IMG/VR virus record: IMGVR_UViG_3300027754_000182
Location: 1 to 42,454 of that record
Length of the DNA stretch: 42,454 nt
Direction: 5' to 3' (one strand)
Origin: a virus
In this document: positions 37,732 through 42,454 of the stretch, piece after piece
Position numbering within the stretch: the stretch's first letter is position 1
Layout of the letters: each line of letters opens with the position of its first letter
Translations under genes and position numbers: made by a program
The notes under the pieces: generated by a model
Databases searched by the model: none
The model's input: the letters and a program-made list of their open reading frames with translations, nothing else
Told to the model about the DNA's origin: nothing

Positions 37732-38061
37732 CTAAGACTCTTTAGGTGTCTGCTCTGTCGCCCAGAGTGTACAGGTTCGTTCCGCATAAGAATTGAAGCT
37801 CCAGCTGTCAACCCCGGAACGACGTGAAATCGGTGTAGTAGCTTCTAGATGCAGCATGCATTTTGTATACGAGGTTTGCCATTTAGCCTCGTATATACTC
37901 CCTTTTTTATAATTTGGAATAATACTCACATGGAGAAAATATACAAGGCTAAAAAAACCAAACAGCATCATGAACGAAGAGATAAGCTCAGGTGCTTTCC
38001 AGAGTAAAGCAACGAGAGGAAGCTGAGGAGCGCCAGCAGTAAAGTTGAATTTAGAGTCCAT
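37732..38061 (-). CDS. Single-pass membrane protein, unknown
   Basis: 109 residues from ATG 38061. The frame also opens at 38097, but that start would lie inside the promoter at 38085-38113, so I choose 38061. It holds one hydrophobic segment (LISSFMMLFGFFSLVYFLHV, about residues 27-46), then a basic part (IIPNYKKGSIYEAKWQTS) and a polar C-terminal tail. It could sit in the host membrane. No signal peptide-like cleavage site is obvious. Function unknown. Confidence 0.5.
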   Translation of the reverse strand: MDSKFNFTAGAPQLPLVALLWKAPELISSFMMLFGFFSLVYFLHVSIIPNYKKGSIYEAKWQTSYTKCMLHLEATTPISRRSGVDSWSFNSYAERTCTLWATEQTPKES

Positions 38062-38084
38062 AGAACGCAGGTAGTGACACCTAG

Positions 38085-38113
38085 AGCATAGCATCACAAC
38101 TGTTGCGTGTCAA
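38085..38113 (-). promoter_or_regulatory. Consensus promoter of the 37732-38061 gene
   Basis: The minus strand reads TTGACA (revcomp of 38108-38113), 17 nt ending in TGC, then TATGCT (revcomp of 38085-38090). The -35 is perfect and spacing is optimal. The -10 lies 24 nt before the ATG at 38061, which fixes that start. Confidence 0.7.
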
Positions 38114-38130
38114 CAAAGTAGTGCTAGCAT
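38103..38130 (+). promoter_or_regulatory. Promoter of the 38152-39080 pair, overlapping the divergent promoter
   Basis: TTGCGT (38103-38108), a 16-nt spacer ending TGC, and TAGCAT (38125-38130) form a weaker promoter 22 nt before the ATG at 38152. It shares bases with the minus-strand promoter, so the two should compete or be co-regulated. Confidence 0.4.
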
Positions 38131-38151
38131 GCTGGAAACGCTCACTTTCCA

Positions 38152-38865
38152 ATGGCCACGAGTGCTAAGCCTTCCTTTAAAGAACTCATGTCTCAAATGA
38201 AACAAGAGACAACGGAAGCACCTCGTATCAAGATAGAAGGGAACAAGAAGAAACTAGATGATCGATATACTTTCAATCAGAGCTGGTATGACGCTCTGTT
38301 GAACACCGACATGGTGCTCTCAACCAACAACGAGGCAACAGGCTTAAAAATTGATCCGCTTGAGCAGCGCCAGATTGTTGAAATTGGTGTCTACGAAGGA
38401 GCTTCAACTGTTTTCTGGTCTGATTTTTATCTAGATCACCCAGATTCACGTTTGATTTCGATTGATCCCTTTACAGGAAGTGCGGAACACCACGCGGAAC
38501 CAGAAAAATACCCAGAATTAGCGAATATTGAGCTCACAGCAAGGTGTAACGCCGCCAAATCTGCCAACGCTGCAAAAATTGAAATAATCAAAGCCTACAG
38601 CTGGGGAGTTTTTCCTGAATTAATTCATCGATTCGGGCAAGATCGTTGGATTGACCTGCTTTATATAGATGGAGCACACGATCCAATCTCAGTTGCTCGC
38701 GATACGGCACTGTATTTACCCATGGTAAAACCCGGTGGCATTTGTATTTTCGACGATTTCGCTCACCCCGAAGTTAAACAAGGTGTTGAAGGTACACTAG
38801 CGGCAACAAATTGCATTGAGTTTGCACTCTTTACAGGTTGGCAGCTTGCTTGCAAAGTCAAATGA
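38152..38865 (+). CDS. Class I SAM-dependent methyltransferase (Methyltransf_24-like)
   Basis: 237 residues. After a basic N-terminus come RQIVEIGVYEGASTVFWSDF (motif I, E.G...G.S), SRLISIDPFTGSAEHHAEP (strand 2 with the acidic site ISIDP), IDLLYIDGAHDPISVARDTA (strand 4, YIDGAH) and LPMVKPGGICIFDDFAHPEV (KPGG.....D, motif after strand 5). This is the layout of Methyltransf_24, often O-methyltransferases of sugars, phenols or natural products. Acceptor unknown; linkage with the other glycan enzymes suggests sugar modification. It overlaps the next gene by ATGA. Confidence 0.85.
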   Translation: MATSAKPSFKELMSQMKQETTEAPRIKIEGNKKKLDDRYTFNQSWYDALLNTDMVLSTNNEATGLKIDPLEQRQIVEIGVYEGASTVFWSDFYLDHPDSRLISIDPFTGSAEHHAEPEKYPELANIELTARCNAAKSANAAKIEIIKAYSWGVFPELIHRFGQDRWIDLLYIDGAHDPISVARDTALYLPMVKPGGICIFDDFAHPEVKQGVEGTLAATNCIEFALFTGWQLACKVK

Positions 38866-39080
38866 AACACGAATTTGAAGAATACTTGGAGCTGGACTCT
38901 TCAGCTCCTAGCGGACTCAGGTGGACAAAACAAAACGGACGTATTAAACCTGGAGACACTGCAGGAACAATACACAAAAATAAAAGATACTATGTAATCC
39001 AGTACTTCGGAACTAAATATAACTGTGAGGATGTAGTTGCAGCTTTAAAAAATGGAGAGCTTAGCGAAGAAGACTATTAA
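38862..39080 (+). CDS. 72-residue protein resembling the N-terminal part of HNH/AP2-type endonucleases
   Basis: From ATG 38862 the protein reads MKHEFEEYLELDSSAPSGLR, then W..QNGRIKPGDTAGTIHKNK and RYYVIQYFGTKYNCEDVVAA, then LKNGEL. The pattern 'SGLRW......(V/I)KPGD.AG......Y..I...G..Y....V...L..G' is the N-terminal DNA-binding segment found before the HNH core in many homing endonucleases. No HNH core follows here. It may be a stand-alone DNA-binding remnant. A frame-start at 38838 adds eight unneeded residues. Its stop lies inside a 16-nt palindrome. Confidence 0.6.
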   Translation: MKHEFEEYLELDSSAPSGLRWTKQNGRIKPGDTAGTIHKNKRYYVIQYFGTKYNCEDVVAALKNGELSEEDY

Positions 39081-39092
39081 CCACGTGGTTAA
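39077..39092. terminator. 16-nt palindrome holding both convergent stop codons
   Basis: TTAACCACGTGGTTAA is a perfect palindrome. The plus-strand stop TAA (39078-39080) and the minus-strand stop TAA (revcomp of 39089-39091) both lie in it. A run of A follows on the plus strand, giving T after the hairpin on the minus strand. It probably works as a bidirectional terminator. Confidence 0.55.
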
Positions 39093-39376
39093 AAAACGGT
39101 TACACCTGACTCATCTTCTTCTTGATCAATAAGATCTTCAGCAAAAAGAACTTTAATTGTATCTAAAACGCGGTTTGTGTTAGCTAAATATGCTTGATAC
39201 TCCTCGTACAAGATTTCTTTTATATCTTCACTAAGTTGTTTAGTAAGCTGCTCGTCTCCGGTGTAGTCGAGAATGCTTTCCCTTAAGTTGTTCTTTACCC
39301 TCTTAGCATAATCAGCGTTAGGAAGCACAGAAGAATTGAAGTTAAAAATGTCGTCGCTATCGTTAGAGAAGAGCAT
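39089..39376 (-). CDS. Acidic helical protein, unknown
   Basis: 95 residues: MLFSNDSDDIFNFNSSVLPN, then helices with KNNLRESILDYTGDEQLTKQ and IKEILYEEYQAYLANTNRVL, ending EDLIDQEEDESGVTVF. Strongly acidic. AGGAG lies 7 bases before the ATG (revcomp of 39384-39388). An extended -10 (TGC-TAGACT) lies 27 nt upstream of the start. No recognised family. Confidence 0.55.
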   Translation of the reverse strand: MLFSNDSDDIFNFNSSVLPNADYAKRVKNNLRESILDYTGDEQLTKQLSEDIKEILYEEYQAYLANTNRVLDTIKVLFAEDLIDQEEDESGVTVF

Positions 39377-39402
39377 AATTAAACTCCTAGAGTGTCAGCG
39401 TA

Positions 39403-39411
39403 AGTCTAGCA
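39403..39411 (-). promoter_or_regulatory. Extended -10 of the 39089-39376 gene
   Basis: The minus strand reads TGCTAGACT (revcomp of 39403-39411), 27 nt before the ATG. No clear -35 is present. It fits the TGC-TAnnnT form seen at other genes. Confidence 0.4.
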
Positions 39412-39440
39412 GCAAGCTACTATTAAAGATGTGCGCTGCA

Positions 39441-40160
39441 TTACTGAACTAAAGATTCTCTACGCAACATTTCGCGATAGGCAACACCCGGATTACTACC
39501 AACCCAAGCCATAAAATCTTCAGGTGCCATACCAGCACCGCCACCGGCTTCGAACAGACGACGTTGAAGTTCGCCTCCTTCGCTCATTGCTTTACCTAAC
39601 AAATTTTGCTTGGTGTATTCAATAGCAAGTTCATTCTGTTCTTCTGGTAACGGTGTTGGACTTGCAGTTAAAGGAATTGAACGAGGCGGAGGTTGTTGAG
39701 TAGATAAAGCAGGTATATATGATGGAGCCGGAGCGGATACCTCGCGAGTTACAGGAGGAGCAGGCCTATCTACAACAGGAGGAACAGATCTATCTACAAC
39801 AGGGGAACGCGATAAAGCTTTAATTTCTGCAGGCGATAAAGCTTCAATTTCTTTTTGCCTTTGCATCCCACGTCGGATACGTTCAGACTCCTGAATTAAT
39901 TTTTGATCGTCTTGAGCATTAGCTGTACCAGCGTCAAGAATATTCGCAAGTATACCTACTTGTGGACCAAAACTAAAATACTCTAACCTTCGCTGAGTGT
40001 CTGCAGGTAAATACTTACCGGCAACCGCACGAATAGCTTCTTCAATTAAAAATGCCCTTGCATTAAAAGGATTTAAAGGATTAAGTGCCTTACCGACTCG
40101 ACCCAATTTTGTGGTAGGGGTACGAGATTTAAAAGGATTTAAATATGTGGGAATTCCCAT
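39441..40160 (-). CDS. Structural-type protein sharing a C-terminal segment with 14574-16604
   Basis: 239 residues. MGIPTYLNPFKSRTPTTKLG is basic, then helical (IEEAIRAVAGKYLPADTQRR). The middle is Pro-rich with a near-repeat RSPVVDRSVPPVVDRPAPPV. The C-terminal segment MAPEDFMAWVGSNPGVAYRE and MLRRESLVQ resembles TALRTWAQSYPALAYEMQRR of the 676-residue protein (shared W..s.P.(L/V)AY....RR). A consensus TATAAT lies upstream at 40186-40191. Likely another internal or structural virion protein. Confidence 0.55.
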   Translation of the reverse strand: MGIPTYLNPFKSRTPTTKLGRVGKALNPLNPFNARAFLIEEAIRAVAGKYLPADTQRRLEYFSFGPQVGILANILDAGTANAQDDQKLIQESERIRRGMQRQKEIEALSPAEIKALSRSPVVDRSVPPVVDRPAPPVTREVSAPAPSYIPALSTQQPPPRSIPLTASPTPLPEEQNELAIEYTKQNLLGKAMSEGGELQRRLFEAGGGAGMAPEDFMAWVGSNPGVAYREMLRRESLVQ

Positions 40161-40185
40161 TACAACCGAATGTTAGTCTACGTTT

Positions 40186-40191
40186 ATTATA
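40186..40191 (-). promoter_or_regulatory. -10 box of the 39441-40160 gene
   Basis: Minus-strand TATAAT, 25 nt before the ATG at 40160, with TTAGTA 17 nt upstream as a weak -35. A divergent promoter for the 40345 gene lies about 110 nt away. Confidence 0.5.
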
Positions 40192-40300
40192 TCGCTAGCG
40201 TAGCTCACTACTAAAAAATTTTTCAGGCAGAGAACCAAAATAGGCTGCCTAGACCAAACAACATTAAAGTTTTTTGAGTTTTTCCAAAAAACAATCTACT

Positions 40301-40329
40301 TTGACATAGATCCATTAGGCTGCTACAGC
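40301..40329 (+). promoter_or_regulatory. Promoter with perfect -35 before the 40345-40605 gene
   Basis: TTGACA (40301-40306), a 17-nt spacer ending TGC, and TACAGC (40324-40329). The ATG at 40345 is only 15 nt after the -10, so the transcript would have a very short leader and may be translated leaderless. Confidence 0.5.
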
Positions 40330-40344
40330 CCACAGAGTTCTAAC

Positions 40345-40605
40345 ATGCCTACCACATTCGACAATCCCCTTCAAACACAAGAGTTTAAACCTGCCCCAAC
40401 TACCCCAAACCCCCGATCCAGCGGAATTTCAACTGAGTATGGTATCGATCCCGATTTTTTTGGGGGCGAAGACCTAAAAGCAGCTCGCGACCAAGGTTTT
40501 ACTGACGAAGAAATAAAAGAGTTTTTGGACACCCACGACAAAGTACTTAGGGCACAAAACGTACCTGGTGGCGGTGGTATCTACGATCAACTAAAAGTCA
40601 ACTAA
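40345..40605 (+). CDS. Small polar protein, unknown
   Basis: 86 residues: MPTTFDNPLQTQEFKPAPTT, Pro/Ser-rich, then acidic FFGGEDLKAARDQGFTDEEI and EFLDTHDKVLRAQNVPG with a short helical end. No motif. It has its own promoter and lies alone on the plus strand. Its stop shares CTAA with the opposing gene's stop (40602-40605). Function unknown. Confidence 0.6.
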   Translation: MPTTFDNPLQTQEFKPAPTTPNPRSSGISTEYGIDPDFFGGEDLKAARDQGFTDEEIKEFLDTHDKVLRAQNVPGGGGIYDQLKVN

Positions 40606-41093
40606 ACAAGGGGCCCATATGGGATTCGTTCCCCATTTGGGCCTATTCTATCGTATGTAGGTGGGGGCCGAAAATTAGGGTCACCCGGTGGTTTAATCAT
40701 TGACGGATTCCACCCTGTGGCCGGTAGCTCAGTGTTCGGGCCCGAAGGAATTGTTGACATAAGTTGACCAGTTCGGGGATCTCTATAGTATTCCGGCTGT
40801 ACTGCAGAAGCTAAAGGTGAGCGTGGCCCCGTTAAAAATTTAAGTCGATCGATAGGCTCGTATGGTGCTCCCTCACCTGTATATCTAGTGGAATCATCAT
40901 CCAAATATTCTTGTAAATCAAGTTTTTGAGGATCTAGCACAGTGCCTGGCACAGGTCTGTTTTTTTGATATTCTATAAAATCACGTTCTTCAATACCCAT
41001 CGGAGTTAAAGCAGGATCATCGCGTAAATAAGCCAGCTTATCAATGTAACTATCCAGTAGAGCGCGAGATCTATCCTCAAAAGTGTCATACAT
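40602..41093 (-). CDS. Small structural-type protein, tandem paralogue of 41131-41466
   Basis: 163 residues beginning MYDTFEDRSRALLDSYIDKL, whose first 17 residues match MYDTSEDRTRALLDSYI of the upstream gene. The remainder (YQKNRPVPGTVLDPQKLDLQ, FLTGPRSPLASAVQPEYYR) is Pro/Asp-rich and differs. The 3' end (40612-40643) can fold into a hairpin of two near-inverted GGCCCA..TGGG arms. Function unknown; by context a virion protein. Confidence 0.6.
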   Translation of the reverse strand: MYDTFEDRSRALLDSYIDKLAYLRDDPALTPMGIEERDFIEYQKNRPVPGTVLDPQKLDLQEYLDDDSTRYTGEGAPYEPIDRLKFLTGPRSPLASAVQPEYYRDPRTGQLMSTIPSGPNTELPATGWNPSMIKPPGDPNFRPPPTYDRIGPNGERIPYGPLV

Positions 41094-41466
41094 AATTAGT
41101 ACTCTCCTCGTTGTTCATCAGGTGTTAAGTTCATACTCCCCTCATATACTGTTTGACAGTTATCGGTCCTAGACCAAAGGACCTTCGCAGTTCATTTACA
41201 CGTTTAACTTGCGTTTCCACAGGGGCTATAGGGTAATTACCTTTAACCGGTATATCATCAATCGGTATAGGTTTTGGTCCAATTTCAAATGAATTGGCAA
41301 TAGGTCCGCCCTGTTCTTGAGCATATTTATTCTCGAAACCAAACGAAGGAATATCTGTACCCTCCTGACTATAATCGTGAACTTTAAAACTAGGGTCTTG
41401 AGCAATTAGCTCACCAATGTAACTATCCAGTAGAGCGCGAGTTCTATCTTCAGAAGTGTCATACAT
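41042..41466 (-). repeat. Pair of near-identical 52-nt blocks spanning the starts of two genes
   Basis: 41042-41093 and 41415-41466 differ at three of 52 positions and include the start codons. The sequence before each ATG is also similar (GGAGAGTACTAATT and GGAAGATATTAGTT). The two genes therefore descend from one, with the 3' parts diverged or replaced. Confidence 0.85.
41131..41466 (-). CDS. Small structural-type protein, tandem paralogue of 40602-41093
   Basis: 111 residues: MYDTSEDRTRALLDSYIGEL, then Asp/Gln/Phe-rich sequence (FGFENKYAQEQGGPIANSFE) and a C-terminal RVNELRRSFGLGPITVKQYM. Only the first part is shared with the next gene. The GGAAGA ribosome binding site lies upstream of the ATG. 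Unknown function. Confidence 0.6.
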   Translation of the reverse strand: MYDTSEDRTRALLDSYIGELIAQDPSFKVHDYSQEGTDIPSFGFENKYAQEQGGPIANSFEIGPKPIPIDDIPVKGNYPIAPVETQVKRVNELRRSFGLGPITVKQYMRGV

Positions 41467-41468
41467 AA

Positions 41469-41720
41469 CTAATATCTTCCTAGCTCTCTATCAATAATCT
41501 CTTGTTTCCTACGAGTCTGCTCATTTAGCGCATCCTTAACTCGTTCAGCTTCATTTATTAGCGGTTGATAAGGACCGAAAGGAATATCCCTCATAGTAGG
41601 TCGCGGTTGGGGCACCGGATTACTGGGAGGAACATAGTTTGGTGAGCGTGTACCATAACGCTCCGTCAAACCAGTAAGTACGTTAACGATGGCATTGTTT
41701 AAAAACTCAAAAGGGTTCAT
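41469..41720 (-). CDS. Small Pro/Arg-rich protein
   Basis: 83 residues: MNPFEFLNNAIVNVLTGLTE, then YGTRSPNYVPPSNPVPQPRP and a helical end (NEAERVKDALNEQTRRKQEI). It ends 2 nt from the start of the next gene, in the same direction, so they form an operon with the two paralogues. Similar in style to the other virion-region proteins. No family. Confidence 0.55.
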   Translation of the reverse strand: MNPFEFLNNAIVNVLTGLTERYGTRSPNYVPPSNPVPQPRPTMRDIPFGPYQPLINEAERVKDALNEQTRRKQEIIDRELGRY

Positions 41721-41810
41721 ATGTTTTTACTGCCCGTCTAACAATACAACTTGAAGTAATTCTACTACAGCAAAAAGTTTTGCCCTCGTTTTCCTGCGTT
41801 GAATTTTTTT

Positions 41811-42416
41811 TTACATAGCCATACAGCGTTTTCCCTGGGGCTCAAGTTCCCATCCCTGACCAGAATAAAATTCAACTGCTTGCGCGTCAGCAAAGAGATT
41901 TACGTTCTCAACTTGCATTTGTCTTAGCCGCGTGGTCAAAATGTCCAGCAAACCTTTACCTAAACCATTGTGCTGATACAACGGGTGAATTACTAAATCC
42001 CAAATAGTTGCATTCAGTACACCGTCTCCCGTACAACGAGCAAATCCAATCAAATGCGGCGCCCAAATGTTGTGACGCCATAGGCCAAGGACCAATAACG
42101 AATTATTTAAAGCTTTTTTTGTACGATTTCGAGGTCTGCGACACCAACCCACGGTGTCAGCAAGCTGTTCTAGCTCAATAGGACTAACTTCGCGGTCAAA
42201 ACTCGCAATTATTTGTAGTTTTCTGCTGCTGCTCGGGAATTCTTGCCACTGGGTGCCGTAAAGTCGACTAAACACGGCTGTTACTATGTTGGCAGAACAC
42301 ATTTTAGCCTCAAAATACCCCGCTGTTACCAAAAACCTTCTCGCCACCGTCGTCACATAAGCTTGTATATTAAAAAAAAGGCAGCTTTTACACATTGCGG
42401 CAGGTTTGTGATACAT
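41811..42416 (-). CDS. GNAT acetyltransferase of the cyanobacterial/plastid SNAT-NSI type
   Basis: 201 residues from ATG 42416. A start at Met39 (42302) has GAGG at good spacing and gives 163 residues, closer to the family's domain, so it may be the real start. From about 80: VSPIELEQLADTVGWCRRP, then KALNNSLLVLGLWRH, HLIGFARCTGDGVLNATIWD and LVIHPLYQHNGLGKGLLDIL. The acetyl-CoA loop is QHNGLG (148-153). NVNLFADAQAVEFYSGQGWE and LEPQGKRC complete the domain. The pattern GFAR.T.D...NATIWD...HP.YQ..GLGK...LFAD...V.FY...G is that of cyanobacterial GNATs and the plastid SNAT/NSI enzymes. It should acetylate amines or protein amino groups. The gene is probably host-derived. Confidence 0.8.
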   Translation of the reverse strand: MYHKPAAMCKSCLFFNIQAYVTTVARRFLVTAGYFEAKMCSANIVTAVFSRLYGTQWQEFPSSSRKLQIIASFDREVSPIELEQLADTVGWCRRPRNRTKKALNNSLLVLGLWRHNIWAPHLIGFARCTGDGVLNATIWDLVIHPLYQHNGLGKGLLDILTTRLRQMQVENVNLFADAQAVEFYSGQGWELEPQGKRCMAM

Positions 42417-42454
42417 AGTGGCGCGGAATTGTTTATACTTTCCTGCCTGATGAT

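Noticed and set aside
37732-38097. Longer start of the membrane protein at 38097
   Set aside because: That ATG lies within the -10 region of the consensus promoter at 38085-38113; the ATG at 38061 fits the transcript.
40612-40643. Inverted repeat GGCCCATATGGG / CCCCATTTGGGCC as a terminator
   Set aside because: It has a mismatch and no T tract, and it is part of the coding end of the 40602-41093 gene.
1-42454. tRNA genes
   Set aside because: I looked for GGTTCGA-type T-arms with matching acceptor stems and found no set that folds into a cloverleaf.
1-42454. CRISPR array or insertion sequence
   Set aside because: No regularly spaced short repeats with variable spacers and no transposase or flanking inverted repeats were seen.
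1-42454. Terminal redundancy that would show a complete phage genome
   Set aside because: The first and last bases share no repeat, and a gene is cut at position 1.

Overview
The window is a compact stretch of a tailed-phage genome, or of a prophage. It holds a complete head-morphogenesis set: large terminase, putative small terminase, portal, scaffold and major capsid protein. It also holds a block of ejection-type internal virion proteins, many fibre-like proteins, a lambda R-type lysozyme and a holin candidate. No tail sheath and no obvious tape-measure gene is visible. Together with the Gly/Ala-rich internal proteins this leans towards a short-tailed (podovirus-like) virion, which is an inference. 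The host is probably a cyanobacterium. The last gene is a GNAT acetyltransferase of the cyanobacterial/plastid (SNAT/NSI-like) type, the integrase carries the KWAGNSSEV.KHY pattern I associate with cyanobacterial integrases, and several short proteins resemble cyanophage proteins. A tyrosine integrase, two excisionase-like HTH proteins and a small XRE regulator suggest a temperate life style. No DNA polymerase, primase, helicase or RNA polymerase gene is present, so the window is probably part of a larger genome. The two ends of the window share no repeat.

Layout. Positions 1-4433 hold fibre and decoration-like genes on the minus strand, interrupted by the integrase on the plus strand (2097-2990). 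Positions 4434-5047 are mostly non-coding and AT-rich. Positions 5048-7804 are a plus-strand cassette: HNH-like protein, small winged-helix protein, unknown gene, Xis-like gene, unknown gene and a degenerate Dam-type methylase. Positions 7755-10253 return to the minus strand with structural proteins and the lysozyme. Positions 10387-11198 are a plus-strand pair: an excisionase-like regulator and a Dps/ferritin-like protein. Positions 11195-21099 are minus-strand virion genes, including the capsid protein (19084-20199). A holin candidate (21162-21524, plus) follows, then scaffold and portal (21722-24368, minus), whose frames overlap by about 500 nt.

Positions 24396-31764 interleave a glycan-modification set with DNA packaging: two tandem GT17-like glycosyltransferases, a third GT-A enzyme, TerL, and then on the plus strand a GT4-like glycosyltransferase with a GH130-like beta-propeller protein. 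Positions 31761-35305 are a tightly coupled minus-strand operon with TerS-like, internal virion and XRE genes. Positions 35317-39080 add a GT2-like glycosyltransferase, two SAM methyltransferases, a 32-residue Gly/Lys repeat peptide and unknown genes. Positions 39089-41720 are small structural-like genes with a recent tandem duplication. The GNAT gene closes the window.

How it works together. The minus strand is the virion assembly programme. The plus-strand cassettes look like accessory modules for integration control, DNA modification, oxidative/iron stress, lysis and sugar transfer. Seven plus-strand cassettes end within a few bases of, or overlapping, the stop of an opposing gene, and many gene junctions are stop/start overlaps. 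The most unusual items are the phage-borne Dps, the long out-of-frame portal/scaffold overlap, the five-glycosyltransferase set spread around packaging genes, the GNAT host-like gene, the Dam homologue with a lost catalytic motif, and recurrent junction and promoter patterns.
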